From Pseudooceanicola atlanticus (GTDB lineage: Bacteria > Pseudomonadota > Alphaproteobacteria > Rhodobacterales > Rhodobacteraceae), in NCBI RefSeq assembly GCF_000768315.1, contig NZ_AQQX01000010.1, forward strand, positions 49,713 to 113,712: 64,000 bases of DNA, read 5' to 3'. The notes beneath the pieces were generated by a model. The model worked only from the letters and a program-made list of their open reading frames with translations, had not been told where the DNA came from and did no database searches. Position numbers and translations under genes: made by a program. Positions 9,268 to 18,804 of this stretch are shown here, piece after piece. Each line of letters starts with the position of its first letter. Within the stretch, counting starts at the first letter, position 1.

Positions 9268-9888
9268 TTATTCCCACTTATAGTTAAAACTGACCGATAT
9301 TCGATCCTCTTCGGACATACTCATCGGAACTTCGTGGCGTAACCAGCTTTCCCACAACAGGACGTCCCCGGGAGCGGGGGCGATGTAGACGAAGGGCTTG
9401 AGCTCTTCGCGAGCATTTTTCACCCGCGTGGGCGCCGCCATCATCATGGGCAGGCGCGGATCCTCGAGCTTGAGCGCGGAGGCCCCGTCGGGCATCGCGA
9501 CATAGGTCGTCCCCGAGATCACCGAATGCGGGTGGATATGGCTGGAATGGCTGCCGCCCTCGGGCAGGATGTTGATCCAGAGGTCTTCAAGCTGCAGCTG
9601 CTTGTCACCCAGATCCAGCTGACAATGTTCTGCAAAGGCGGCGACATGCTGGTCGAGCGCCTTGACCACATCGGCGAAGATCGGGAAGCGCCAGGGCAGA
9701 TCGGTCAGCGAGGCGTAGGAGGTGTAGCCGGGATAGCCCTGTTCCTCGCACCAGGTCTGGCCGGCCTCGTCGTCCTCGGCGATCGAATAGCAGGAGGCCT
9801 CCAGTTCATCGGTATCCACCTTCGGGTCGAAATCCGAAAGGCGCGCATGGTAAAGCGGCGTGGCGAAGAGAGACTTGAATTCGGGCAT
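9268..9888 (-). CDS. TIGR02466-type 2OG-Fe(II) oxygenase-like protein
   Basis: A 206-residue double-stranded beta-helix protein of the type annotated as TIGR02466 (putative 2-oxoglutarate/Fe(II) oxygenase). Metal-ligand candidates are His117, His119 and His121 in SHSSHIHPHS, a distal His in WLRHEVPMS and the Arg of DRISVSFNYKW. I start it at the ATG at 9888 (MPEFKSLFATPLY), which matches the family N-terminus; the frame is open 39 codons further but with no homology. The substrate is unknown. It is followed closely by the DUF3237 gene. Confidence 0.82.
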   Translation of the reverse strand: MPEFKSLFATPLYHARLSDFDPKVDTDELEASCYSIAEDDEAGQTWCEEQGYPGYTSYASLTDLPWRFPIFADVVKALDQHVAAFAEHCQLDLGDKQLQLEDLWINILPEGGSHSSHIHPHSVISGTTYVAMPDGASALKLEDPRLPMMMAAPTRVKNAREELKPFVYIAPAPGDVLLWESWLRHEVPMSMSEEDRISVSFNYKWE

Positions 9889-9953
9889 GGCGGCCTCTGC
9901 TGCGAATGGCGTTTGTGCCGCTCTAGCCGGTTTCGCGCCGCGATGCGAGGGGG

Positions 9954-10370
9954 CTAGGCGGCCCCCTGCCCCGCCTTGTCCGACGTATCCTCGCGTTCGG
10001 CCCAATGGGCGGCGATGCTGGGCAGGCTGGTTTCGATCCAGTCCGCCAGGTCGCGCACCTTGGCCGCGGCCTCCAGCCCAAGGGGCGTGAGACGATATTC
10101 GACATGGGGCGGGACCACGTCATATTCGATCCGCTCCACCAGCCCATCCCCTTCGAGCCATTTCAGCGTCTGGGCCAGCATCCGTTCGCTGACCCCGCCG
10201 ATGCGCCGGCGCAGGGCGCTGAAGCGCAGGGTTTCAGCTTCGAGCGCGATGAGGACCAGCACGCCCCAGCGGCTGGTCACATGTTTCAGCACGTCGCGGG
10301 ACGGGCAATTGGCGGCCAGCAGGTCGCCCTTTTGCAAGCGGGCGGAGAGGGTTTGAGGATCTTTTTCCAT
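9954..10370 (-). CDS. HxlR-family redox-sensing transcriptional regulator
   Basis: A 138-residue winged-helix protein of the HxlR/DUF24 family. The family cysteine is in NCPSRDVL (Cys22), directly before the first DNA-binding helix; in relatives such as YodB and QorR this Cys senses quinones or oxidants. The recognition region RRIGGVSERMLAQTLKWLEGDGLV is complete. It is divergent from a QorB-like quinone reductase, the same pairing as ytfH/ytfG in Escherichia coli, so it probably represses that gene and itself. The 94-bp divergent region holds a repeated candidate operator. Confidence 0.92.
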   Translation of the reverse strand: MEKDPQTLSARLQKGDLLAANCPSRDVLKHVTSRWGVLVLIALEAETLRFSALRRRIGGVSERMLAQTLKWLEGDGLVERIEYDVVPPHVEYRLTPLGLEAAAKVRDLADWIETSLPSIAAHWAEREDTSDKAGQGAA

Positions 10371-10419
10371 ACTTACATTTCTGTGCGTACTTACGATTGA
10401 TTAGTGGTCAATATATATC
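10370..10419. promoter_or_regulatory. Candidate HxlR operator and qorB-like promoter
   Basis: Two identical copies of TACTTAC (10370-10376 and 10388-10394) are spaced 18 bp apart in the divergent region. The second copy overlaps a possible plus-strand -35 (TTACGA, 10391-10396) placed 17 bp before TATATC (10414-10419). A minus-strand TTGACC at 10411-10406 could serve the regulator gene. Binding here would block both promoters. The assignment rests on position and repetition only. Confidence 0.45.
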
Positions 10420-10464
10420 GGCGGTCGATCAGGAAAACAACGATCAGATCAAAGGAGAACAAAC

Positions 10465-11307
10465 ATGACCATCGCAGTGACCGGCGCCACGGGGCAACTG
10501 GGCCGCATCGTCATCGAGAAACTGAAAGCCAAGGTCGACCCGACCAGCATCGTCGCGCTGGCCCGGTCGCCGGAAAAAGCCGCCGAGCTGGGCGTGGAGA
10601 CCCGCGCCTTCGATTACGACCAGCCCGATCAGCTGGTCCCGGCGTTGCAGGGCGTCGATACCCTGCTGCTGATCTCGGCCAGCGAAATCGGCAAACGCGT
10701 GCCGCAGCACCAGGCGGTGATCGATGCCGCCAAGGCCGCGGGCGTCGGCCATGTCGTCTACACCTCGGTTCTGCATGCGGATGCGTCGGAGCTGAGCCTG
10801 GCGGGCGAACACCGCGAAACCGAGGCCGCGCTGGCCGCGTCCGGTCTGGACGTCACGCTGCTGCGCAATGGCTGGTACACGGAGAACTACGGCGCCTCGA
10901 TCCCGTCGGCGCTGGAGCACGGCGCCTTTGTCGGCAGCGCGGGCGACGGGCGCATCGCCTCGGCCACGCGGGACGACTACGCCGAGGCCGCAGTCACCGT
11001 GCTGACGGGCGACGGGCACAAGGGCAAGACCTACGAACTGGCCGGAGACAGCGCCTACACGCTGGCCGAGTTCGCGGCAGAGCTGTCGGCCCAGACCGGC
11101 AAGGAGGTGCCTTATGTCGACATGCCCGAGGAGGAATACGCCAAGGTTCTGACCGGCGCGGGCTTCCCCGAGCCGATGGCGGCGGCCTTTGCGGGCTTCG
11201 ACACGGCAGCGAAGAACGGCGCGCTCTACGACAATGGCGGGCAGCTGTCGTCGCTGATCGGGCGCCCGACCACGCCGCTGAAGGACGCGATCGCGGGGCT
11301 GCTGTAA
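10465..11307 (+). CDS. NmrA-like NAD(P)H:quinone oxidoreductase (QorB type)
   Basis: A 280-residue atypical SDR/NmrA-family protein closely resembling Escherichia coli QorB (YtfG), which reduces quinones with NADPH. The nucleotide-binding motif TGATGQLG is at 6-13, with LLLISASEIG, HVVYTSVLHAD and LLRNGWYTENY as family blocks. AAAGGAG lies 9 bases before the ATG. The divergent HxlR regulator suggests induction by quinone or electrophile stress. A strong bidirectional terminator separates it from convergent rplP. Confidence 0.92.
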   Translation: MTIAVTGATGQLGRIVIEKLKAKVDPTSIVALARSPEKAAELGVETRAFDYDQPDQLVPALQGVDTLLLISASEIGKRVPQHQAVIDAAKAAGVGHVVYTSVLHADASELSLAGEHRETEAALAASGLDVTLLRNGWYTENYGASIPSALEHGAFVGSAGDGRIASATRDDYAEAAVTVLTGDGHKGKTYELAGDSAYTLAEFAAELSAQTGKEVPYVDMPEEEYAKVLTGAGFPEPMAAAFAGFDTAAKNGALYDNGGQLSSLIGRPTTPLKDAIAGLL

Positions 11308-11351
11308 GCCCTGCGCCCTCTCCGGCCTGAAACCGAGGCCCCTATAAAGAA

Positions 11352-11385
11352 AGACCCCCGCAGCCTGGGCTGCGGGGGTCTTTTT
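11352..11385. terminator. Bidirectional terminator between qorB-like gene and rplP
   Basis: A perfect 15-bp stem (AAAGACCCCCGCAGC / GCTGCGGGGGTCTTT) with loop CTGG; TTTTT follows on the plus strand and an A/T-rich tract on the minus strand. It ends both converging transcripts and would isolate rplP from rpmC. Confidence 0.9.
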
Positions 11386-11408
11386 GTTCTGATCGTGGAA
11401 GACCGGGC

Positions 11409-11822
11409 TTACCAGTCTTCGCGAACCACGACGCGGGTCTTGATCGGAAGCTTCATCGCGGCGAGGCGCAGGGCTTCGCGGGCGATGTCTTCGTTGACGC
11501 CGTCGATTTCGAACATCACGCGGCCCGGCTTGACCTTGCAGGCCCAGCGGTCGACGGAACCCTTACCTTTACCCATACGAACTTCGATGGGCTTGGCCGT
11601 CACGGGGACGTCCGGGAAGATACGGATCCAGACACGGCCCTGACGCTTCATGTGGCGCGTCATGGCACGGCGTGCGGCTTCGATCTGGCGTGCGGTGACA
11701 CGCTCGGGCTGGGTCGCCTTGAGACCGTAAGTGCCAAAGTTCAGATCCGAGCCACCCTTGGCGTCGCCCTTGATCCGGCCTTTGAACTGCTTGCGGAATT
11801 TCGTGCGTTTCGGTTGAAGCAT
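11409..11822 (-). CDS. rplP: 50S ribosomal protein L16
   Basis: A 137-residue L16 with the N-terminal [16 protein letters not shown] and the [19 protein letters not shown] block near the peptidyl transferase centre. It follows rpsC by 12 bases and is the last gene of this part of the S10 operon: a terminator and unrelated genes follow instead of rpmC. Confidence 0.98.
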   Translation of the reverse strand: MLQPKRTKFRKQFKGRIKGDAKGGSDLNFGTYGLKATQPERVTARQIEAARRAMTRHMKRQGRVWIRIFPDVPVTAKPIEVRMGKGKGSVDRWACKVKPGRVMFEIDGVNEDIAREALRLAAMKLPIKTRVVVREDW

Positions 11823-11834
11823 CTTTCTGTCTCC

Positions 11835-12551
11835 TTACCGGTCGCGGCGACCGCCGCCCGCTCCGCGGGGGGCCGGACCATCCTGGAGCTCTTGCGCACG
11901 GCGATCACGCGCCTGCGGGTCATGCTCCATGATTTCGCCTTTGAAGATCCACACCTTGATGCCGATGATGCCATAGGGCGTTTCGGCTTCGGAATGGGCG
12001 TAGTCGATATCCGCGCGCAGGGTGTGCAGGGGCACACGGCCTTCGCGGTACCATTCGGTCCGTGCGATTTCGGCACCGCCCAGACGGCCAGCGACGTTCA
12101 CCCGGATACCCAGGGCGCCCATGCGCATGGCGTTCTGCACGGCACGCTTCATCGCGCGGCGGAACGAAACACGACGCTCCAACTGCTGTGCGATGGATTC
12201 ACCGACCAGAGCGGCGTCGAGTTCGGGCTTGCGAACTTCGACGATGTTCAGGTGCAGTTCGCTGTCGGTCATCGCGGCGATCTTCTTGCGCAGGACTTCG
12301 ATGTCCGCGCCTTTCTTGCCGATGATGACGCCCGGACGCGCGGTGTGAATGGTCACACGGCACTTCTTGTGCGGACGTTCGATGATGACGCGAGCGACGC
12401 CGGCCTGCTTGCACTCTTTCTTGATGAACTCGCGGATCCGGATGTCTTCCAGCAGAAGATCACCGAAATCCTTGGTATCGGCGTACCAGCGGCTATCCCA
12501 GGTGCGGTTGACCTGAAGGCGCATGCCGATCGGATTGGTTTTGTTACCCAT
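11835..12551 (-). CDS. rpsC: 30S ribosomal protein S3
   Basis: A 238-residue S3 with KH domain ([14 protein letters not shown]) and the C-terminal [14 protein letters not shown] block. It contributes to the mRNA entry site. Its start shares one base with the rplV stop. Confidence 0.98.
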   Translation of the reverse strand: MGNKTNPIGMRLQVNRTWDSRWYADTKDFGDLLLEDIRIREFIKKECKQAGVARVIIERPHKKCRVTIHTARPGVIIGKKGADIEVLRKKIAAMTDSELHLNIVEVRKPELDAALVGESIAQQLERRVSFRRAMKRAVQNAMRMGALGIRVNVAGRLGGAEIARTEWYREGRVPLHTLRADIDYAHSEAETPYGIIGIKVWIFKGEIMEHDPQARDRRAQELQDGPAPRGAGGGRRDR

Positions 12552-12931
12552 TAGGCTTGCTCCTCGATCTGACGCACCTTGATGGTGAGTTCCGAAAACG
12601 GCTTCACGATGCGGCCATAGCGGCCACGTGCCCGGGGACGGCCACGCTTCATCTGAAGGTTCTTACCCACATAGGCCTCGGCGACGATCAGTTCATCGAC
12701 GTCCAGGTTGTGGTTGTTTTCGGCGTTCGCAATCGCGGACTGAAGGCATTTCTTCACGTCCTCGGCGATCCGCTTTTTCGAGAAGGTCAGGTCCGTGAGG
12801 GCCTTGTCCACCTTCTTGCCGCGGATCAGTGCGGCGACCAGGTTGAGTTTCTGCGGGCTGGTGCGAAGCATGCGCAGTTTTGCCATTGCTTCGTTGTCGG
12901 CCACGCGGCGGGGGTTTTGTGCCTTGCCCAT
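12551..12931 (-). CDS. rplV: 50S ribosomal protein L22
   Basis: A 126-residue L22 with [20 protein letters not shown] and the tunnel-lining beta-hairpin [17 protein letters not shown], the region where macrolide resistance changes arise; the hairpin looks wild type. It lies 3 bases after rpsS. Confidence 0.98.
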   Translation of the reverse strand: MGKAQNPRRVADNEAMAKLRMLRTSPQKLNLVAALIRGKKVDKALTDLTFSKKRIAEDVKKCLQSAIANAENNHNLDVDELIVAEAYVGKNLQMKRGRPRARGRYGRIVKPFSELTIKVRQIEEQA

Positions 12932-12934
12932 GAC

Positions 12935-13213
12935 TTACTTCCGCTTCGCTTTTTTGTCGGCAGCATGCCCGTAATAGGTACGGGTCGGCGAGTATTCACC
13001 GAATTTCTGACCGATCATGTCCTCGGACACGTTCACGGGAACGTGCTTCTGGCCGTTGTAGACGCCGAACGTCAGGCCCACGAACTGGGGCAGGATCGTC
13101 GAACGGCGGGACCAGATCTTGATGACTTCGTTACGCCCGGATTCGCGCGCCGCTTCGGCTTTCTTCAGCACGTAAGCGTCGACAAAGGGGCCTTTCCATA
13201 CAGAGCGAGACAT
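12935..13213 (-). CDS. rpsS: 30S ribosomal protein S19
   Basis: A 92-residue S19 starting [18 protein letters not shown] and containing [18 protein letters not shown] and [19 protein letters not shown], all canonical. It starts 3 bases after rplB. Confidence 0.98.
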   Translation of the reverse strand: MSRSVWKGPFVDAYVLKKAEAARESGRNEVIKIWSRRSTILPQFVGLTFGVYNGQKHVPVNVSEDMIGQKFGEYSPTRTYYGHAADKKAKRK

Positions 13214-13216
13214 AGC

Positions 13217-14059
13217 TTAGCGCCCTTTCTTCTTAGCGTGCCGCGAGCGGATGATGAGCTTCGAGGACGCCTTGTTCTTGTCGCGGGTGCGTGCACCCTT
13301 GGTCGGCTTGCCCCAGGGCGTGACCGGGTGACGACCACCCGAGGTCCGACCTTCACCACCACCATGGGGGTGATCGATCGGGTTCATCACGACACCACGG
13401 ACGCTCGGGCGGATGCCCTTGTGGCGGTTGCGGCCGGCTTTACCGATGTTCTGGTTGCTGTTGTCGGGGTTCGACACGGCACCGACGGTGGCCTTGCATT
13501 CCTGACGGACCATGCGCAGCTCACCGGAGCTGAGGCGGATCTGGGCGTAGCCACCGTCACGGCCGACGAACTGGGCATAGGTGCCCGCGGCGCGTGCGAT
13601 CTGACCACCCTTGCCGGGCTTCAGTTCGATGTTGTGAACGATGGTACCGATCGGCATGCCGCTGAAGGGCATGCAGTTGCCCGGCTTGATGTCGACCTTT
13701 TCGCCTGCGACGATGCTGTCGCCGACGGCCAGACGCTGGGGCGCCAGGATGTAGGCCTGTTCGCCATCTTCATACTTGATCAGCGCGATGAATGCGGTCC
13801 GGTTCGGGTCGTATTCGATCCGCTCGACGGTGGCCGCAACATCAAATTTGTTACGCTTGAAATCGACGATCCGGTAGAGGCGTTTCGCCCCACCCCCGCG
13901 GCGGCGCGAGGTGATCCGTCCGGTGTTGTTCCGGCCGCCCGATTTCGTCAGACCCTCGGTGAGGGATTTGACGGGGCGTCCTTTCCAGAGCTCCGAACGG
14001 TCGATCAGCACCAGCCCGCGCTGGCCCGGCGTCGTCGGCTTATACGACTTGAGTGCCAT
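13217..14059 (-). CDS. rplB: 50S ribosomal protein L2
   Basis: A 280-residue L2, of standard length, starting [15 protein letters not shown] at 14059. The catalytic-centre region with [17 protein letters not shown] is intact. The frame is open 57 codons further upstream, but that part lies across a terminator and has no L2 homology. The usual close linkage to rplW is lost: 1.27 kb with a rplW fragment, an orphan gene and two terminators lie between them. Confidence 0.98.
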   Translation of the reverse strand: MALKSYKPTTPGQRGLVLIDRSELWKGRPVKSLTEGLTKSGGRNNTGRITSRRRGGGAKRLYRIVDFKRNKFDVAATVERIEYDPNRTAFIALIKYEDGEQAYILAPQRLAVGDSIVAGEKVDIKPGNCMPFSGMPIGTIVHNIELKPGKGGQIARAAGTYAQFVGRDGGYAQIRLSSGELRMVRQECKATVGAVSNPDNSNQNIGKAGRNRHKGIRPSVRGVVMNPIDHPHGGGEGRTSGGRHPVTPWGKPTKGARTRDKNKASSKLIIRSRHAKKKGR

Positions 14060-14182
14060 GCTTTCTGTCTTCCGTTTAGCAGTGCCAGGCGTGAGCGCCC
14101 GGCTATGTGTGAGGCCCCCCGAAGGTGACCAATAGAGGGCCCCGAAGGTCCCCGGTTCGTATGGTCTGACGACCAAAAGCAG

Positions 14183-14204
14183 AGCCCCGGACGAATCCGG
14201 GGCT
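14183..14204 (-). terminator. Terminator-like hairpin upstream of rplB
   Basis: A perfect 9-bp stem AGCCCCGGA / TCCGGGGCT whose loop reads TTCG on the minus strand, followed there by CTGCTTTT. It lies 124 bp before the rplB start, so a transcript from rplW would stop here and rplB may need its own promoter between 14060 and 14180, where I see no good -35/-10 pair. Confidence 0.7.
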
Positions 14205-14353
14205 TTGCGGATGGGGTCGTTTAGAGTCACTTGGGGTTCAGGTCAACCCCGTCAGCACCAGATCGCACTGCAAGACCACCGCCTGCAAAAAGGCCCGTGC
14301 CGCACCCCGCGCGAAGGCCCTAACAGAAAGCCCCCGCATCGCTACGAAGAGCT

Positions 14354-14567
14354 TTACCATTTTGTTTGGCGGGGGTTATCCCAATATCCCCAAATGTCGG
14401 TCGATACGTCGATCGAATTAACCTGTTCAAGGGTGACATAAGCATTCTTGATTTCCTTACGTGTGCCCATACGGCCTCGGAACCGCTTGGTCTTGCCTTT
14501 AGTGATGGTCGTGTTCACGGCAATCACCTTGAAACCAAAGAGCGCCTCAACGGCTTCATGATCTGCG
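14354..14567 (-). pseudogene. Decayed fragment of the rplW (L23) 3' end
   Basis: Read on the minus strand from 14554 to the stop at 14354, this gives 66 residues, of which the first 52 match the C-terminal part of the intact L23 at 38 positions. Shared pieces include AVEALFG, AVNTT, KRFRG and NAYVTLE (intact: KAYVTLE). The homology starts at CAGATC near 14567 with a one-base deletion, then runs to DVST, after which 14 unrelated residues precede the stop. There is no start codon and a TAG lies in frame just upstream. It is more AT-rich than intact rplW. It may be the original 3' end displaced by an insertion, or a degraded duplication. Confidence 0.85.
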
Positions 14568-14644
14568 TAGCTCTAAGTATTGACACATTCCAACACATCC
14601 CGAAAAATATTTACATGATAACTTTCCACTGAGGGCACAAAGAA

Positions 14645-15205
14645 ATGGGTCGAAAGAACCAAAACCTACTCGAAAAGGTTGGTATTATTTCAGGAATTTT
14701 ATTCAGCTCTCTCGCGTTTTATCAGTCTATCAACTCCCAAAAACAATCCGAAAGAGCTCTGGAACAGGCTGTCTCTGCCACTTCCTTTGCTGCTTGCATT
14801 GAAAAATCGATATTAGAAACTGTCGCGGTGCGAGAGGAACTTTTTGCAGCAGTCGAAGTTTTTCGACTCAACCAAAATGCGTTCATGACATATCAACGCG
14901 AATTAATGAAAGACTACGTTTCTGGTCGACAACAAGTAACAGACCTTGAAGCGAACCGTTCCGCGATAATAGAATTATTGCTGCACATGGAGACACTACA
15001 AGACCTTAAGTCTGAGATACCAAAAACCGTTAAGCCGATTACTCAAGAAAGAATTCTCAAGATAATTACGGACGCCAATACTGAAAACTTGGAACAAGCA
15101 GAATTCTTAGACGGGATTGAAGATGCATATCAGGAAATCATAGAAATATTGAATGTCGAAATATCAGACAGCACGCAGAACAGATCTGAAGAATGCACCG
15201 CTTAG
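14645..15205 (+). CDS. Orphan membrane-anchored protein, low GC
   Basis: A 186-residue protein I do not recognise. It has one N-terminal transmembrane segment (about residues 12-27, VGIISGILFSSLAFYQ) preceded by basic residues, then a mostly alpha-helical, charged region with coiled-coil-like spacing. It carries Cys55 and Cys184. The reading frame is opposite to the ribosomal operon and its base composition is far more AT-rich than all neighbours, which suggests transfer. GAGGG precedes the ATG by 9 bases. It lies between the decayed rplW fragment and intact rplW. Function unknown. Confidence 0.7.
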   Translation: MGRKNQNLLEKVGIISGILFSSLAFYQSINSQKQSERALEQAVSATSFAACIEKSILETVAVREELFAAVEVFRLNQNAFMTYQRELMKDYVSGRQQVTDLEANRSAIIELLLHMETLQDLKSEIPKTVKPITQERILKIITDANTENLEQAEFLDGIEDAYQEIIEILNVEISDSTQNRSEECTA

Positions 15206-15261
15206 CTTAAAAACCATCGAATTAACGCAATATGCTCCAGAGGGCATCCAGAAACGAAAAA

Positions 15262-15285
15262 GCCCCCCACATTGCTGCGGGGGGC
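15262..15285. terminator. Terminator after rplW
   Basis: A stem GCCCCCC / GGGGGGC with a ten-base loop, flanked by AAAAA on the left, which is a T-run for the minus strand. It ends the rpsJ-rplC-rplD-rplW transcript 42 bp after the rplW stop and could also stop the converging orphan gene (CTTT on the plus side). Confidence 0.8.
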
Positions 15286-15326
15286 CTTTGAACTCTGGCG
15301 GTGAGGTCGTGCCTCACCCGGTCGGA

Positions 15327-15623
15327 TCAGAGACCCGTGGACACGTCGATCGTGTTGCCCTCTTCCAGCGTGACATAGGCCTTCTTGACCTTGTTACGCT
15401 GACCCAGGACGCCACGGAACCGCTTGACCTTGCCTTTGGTGACGGTCGTGTTCACGGCCTTCACCTTGACACCGAAGAGAGCCTCGACGGCCTCTTTGAT
15501 CTGCGGTTTGTTCGCGTCGACCGCCACTTCGAAGACAACGGCATTGGCTTCGGAGGCCATGGTTGCCTTTTCGGTGATGACCGGCTTGCGGATCACGTCG
15601 TAATGTTCTGCCTTCGCGCTCAT
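15327..15623 (-). CDS. rplW: 50S ribosomal protein L23
   Basis: A 98-residue intact L23, the exit-tunnel docking site for trigger factor and SRP. It starts [19 protein letters not shown], contains [18 protein letters not shown] and ends in TIDVSTGL. Its start overlaps the rplD stop by 4 bases (ATGA), showing coupling. A second, decayed copy of its last ~170 bp lies about 0.95 kb downstream. Confidence 0.98.
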   Translation of the reverse strand: MSAKAEHYDVIRKPVITEKATMASEANAVVFEVAVDANKPQIKEAVEALFGVKVKAVNTTVTKGKVKRFRGVLGQRNKVKKAYVTLEEGNTIDVSTGL

Positions 15624-16237
15624 TTCAGTCGAGCCTCCAGTGCTTCGACACCCGCCTTCGTGATCACCAGGGTGTCACGCTTGAGGATGTCATAGACGTT
15701 GGCGCCGATCGAGGGCAGCACGTCCAGACCGTCGATATTCGCGGCGGCCTTGGCGAAGCCTTCGTTGACAGCGGCGCCGTCGATGATCAGGGCACGCTTC
15801 CAGCCCAGAGCCTTGACCTGCTTGGCCAGGGCGTTGGTCTTGCCTTCGGATTCCGCGGACTCGATGATGACCAGAGAGCCTTCCTTGACCTTGGCGGACA
15901 GGGCATGCTTCAGGCCGAGCTTGCGGAACTTCTTGGGCAGGTCGTGGCCGTGCGAACGCGGCGTCGGACCCTTGTAGATACCACCCTTGCGGAAGATCGG
16001 AGCGTTGCGGTCACCGTGGCGTGCGCCGCCGGTGCCCTTCTGGCGATAGATCTTCTTGGTCGAATAGGAGGTCTCGGACCGGGTCTTGACCTTGTGGGTG
16101 CCCTGCTGCGCGTTGTTACGCTGCCAGCGGACCACACGGTGCAGGATGTCGGCACGCGGTTCCAGGCCGAAGATCTCGTCGCCGAGATCGACGGAACCGG
16201 CTGCGGAGCCGTCCAGTTTGATCACGTCGAGTTTCAT
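15620..16237 (-). CDS. rplD: 50S ribosomal protein L4
   Basis: A 205-residue L4 with the central [15 protein letters not shown] loop that reaches the exit tunnel. In Escherichia coli L4 represses the S10 operon; no such leader is assigned here. It overlaps rplC by 4 bases and rplW by 4 bases. Confidence 0.98.
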   Translation of the reverse strand: MKLDVIKLDGSAAGSVDLGDEIFGLEPRADILHRVVRWQRNNAQQGTHKVKTRSETSYSTKKIYRQKGTGGARHGDRNAPIFRKGGIYKGPTPRSHGHDLPKKFRKLGLKHALSAKVKEGSLVIIESAESEGKTNALAKQVKALGWKRALIIDGAAVNEGFAKAAANIDGLDVLPSIGANVYDILKRDTLVITKAGVEALEARLK

Positions 16238-17076
16238 TCGTCGCCTTCCTTCTTCTCGGCTTCGATGTCAGCCTCGGCTTCTTTCAGAGCGGCTTCCTCG
16301 GCGGCGGCGGCTTCTGCGGCGGCTGCCTCTTCGGCGGCTTTGGCTTCGGCTTCGGCCTGGGCAGCAGCTTCTTCAGCGGCCTTGCGGGCTTCTTCAGCGG
16401 CGGATTTCAGAGCGGCGGGCAGGATCGCGTTCTCGGGGAACGGTTTCTTGACCGCATCCTTGATCGTCACCCAGCCACCTTTGGAGCCGGGAACGGCGCC
16501 CTTGATCATGATCAGGCCACGCTCGCTGTCAGTCTTGACGACCTGCAGGTTCTGCGTGGTGACGCGCACGGCGCCCATGTGACCAGCCATCTTCTTGCCT
16601 TTGAAGACCTTGCCGGGATCCTGACACTGACCCGTGGAGCCGTGCGAACGGTGCGAGATCGACACGCCGTGGGTAGCGCGCAGACCACCGAAGTTGTGAC
16701 GCTTCATGGCACCGGCGAAGCCCTTACCGATCGAGGTGCCGCAGACATCGACGTACTGACCTTCGAAGTAATGGTCAGCCGTGATTTCCTCACCGACATT
16801 GATCAAGTTATCGGGATCGACGCGGAATTCCGCGATCTTCCGCTTGGGTTCGACCTTTGCAGCGGCAAAGTGGCCGCGCATCGCCTTGGAGGTCCGCTTG
16901 GCCTTGGCCGTGCCGGCGCCCAGCTGGACGGCAGTGTAGCCATGGGCATCAGCGGTCCGCTGAGCGACGACCTGCAGCTTGTCCAGCTGAAGAACGGTCA
17001 CGGGGATCTGCTTGCCGTCTTCCATGAAGAGACGGGTCATGCCGACTTTTTTTGCGATGATACCGGAACGCAGCAT
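16234..17076 (-). CDS. rplC: 50S ribosomal protein L3 with Ala/Glu-rich C-terminal tail
   Basis: A 280-residue L3. The first ~225 residues are a normal L3 core ([40 protein letters not shown]). The last ~55 residues form a highly charged Ala/Glu/Lys helix ([20 protein letters not shown] and onward to EKKEGDE), which is absent from Escherichia coli L3 (209 residues). The tail would project as a long helix or coiled coil from the ribosome; its role is unknown. It starts 15 bases after rpsJ. Confidence 0.97.
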   Translation of the reverse strand: MLRSGIIAKKVGMTRLFMEDGKQIPVTVLQLDKLQVVAQRTADAHGYTAVQLGAGTAKAKRTSKAMRGHFAAAKVEPKRKIAEFRVDPDNLINVGEEITADHYFEGQYVDVCGTSIGKGFAGAMKRHNFGGLRATHGVSISHRSHGSTGQCQDPGKVFKGKKMAGHMGAVRVTTQNLQVVKTDSERGLIMIKGAVPGSKGGWVTIKDAVKKPFPENAILPAALKSAAEEARKAAEEAAAQAEAEAKAAEEAAAAEAAAAEEAALKEAEADIEAEKKEGDE

Positions 17077-17091
17077 GTTCAGTTGCCTCCC

Positions 17092-17400
17092 TTACACCTT
17101 GATCTCGACATCCACGCCGGCGGCGAGGTCGAGCTTCATCAGCGCGTCCACCGTCTGCGGGGTCGGATCCACGATATCGAGCAGACGCTTGTGCGTCCGG
17201 ATCTCGAACTGATCGCGGGATTTCTTGTCGACGTGAGGGCCACGGAGAACCGTGAACTTCTCGATCTTGTTGGGCAGCGGGATCGGGCCACGAACGGTAG
17301 CGCCGGTGCGCTTCGCCGTGTTCACGATTTCCTGCGTGCTGGTGTCCAGGACGCGGTAATCGAATGCCTTCAGCCGGATGCGAATGGTTTGACCTGACAT
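17092..17400 (-). CDS. rpsJ: 30S ribosomal protein S10 (NusE)
   Basis: A 102-residue S10, which also acts as transcription factor NusE with NusB and NusG. It contains [16 protein letters not shown] and [20 protein letters not shown]. It is the first gene of the S10 group and follows tuf, after a 147-bp gap with a hairpin. Confidence 0.98.
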   Translation of the reverse strand: MSGQTIRIRLKAFDYRVLDTSTQEIVNTAKRTGATVRGPIPLPNKIEKFTVLRGPHVDKKSRDQFEIRTHKRLLDIVDPTPQTVDALMKLDLAAGVDVEIKV

Positions 17401-17481
17401 GTCAATTCAGCCTTCTTCGGCGTTTGAGTTGAGAGGAAGAAACAGGACCACCCTGCCCCTTCGTCGAACCCTTTATTGGAT

Positions 17482-17505
17482 GGAGCCCCGGTTGAACGGG
17501 GCTCC
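17482..17505 (-). terminator. Hairpin after the first tuf copy
   Basis: A 9-bp stem GGAGCCCCG / CGGGGCTCC lies about 45 bp after the tuf stop. There is no strong T-run after it on the minus strand, so it may be only a partial terminator, letting transcription reach rpsJ. Its right arm is part of the block shared with the second tuf locus. Confidence 0.55.
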
Positions 17506-17547
17506 GGTATTCAGAGGGGCGCTTGATGCGCCCCGGCGGGGTGCCGA

Positions 17548-18723
<1,176 letters not shown>

Positions 18724-18746
18724 GATAGGCTCCCTTTTATTTTGGT

Positions 18747-18766
18747 GACGGGTGGGTGCACCCGTC
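18747..18766 (-). other. Stem-loop in the fusA-tuf gap
   Basis: A perfect 8-bp inverted repeat GACGGGTG / CACCCGTC around GGTG lies 24 bases before tuf copy 1. It has no T-run and could be an intercistronic processing or stability element; copy 2 lacks it. Confidence 0.4.
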
Positions 18767-18804
18767 TGACGGTTTGGGGCGGGCGGCCAGCGCCGCCCCG
18801 CCGC

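Noticed and set aside
10404..11330. A 308-codon plus-strand frame overlapping the QorB-like gene
   Set aside because: Out-of-frame shadow rich in Arg and Gly; the QorB frame has full homology and a ribosome binding site.
14366..14632. An 88-codon plus-strand open frame
   Set aside because: It is antisense to the decayed rplW fragment; its similarity to the antisense of intact rplW reveals the duplication but is not itself a gene.
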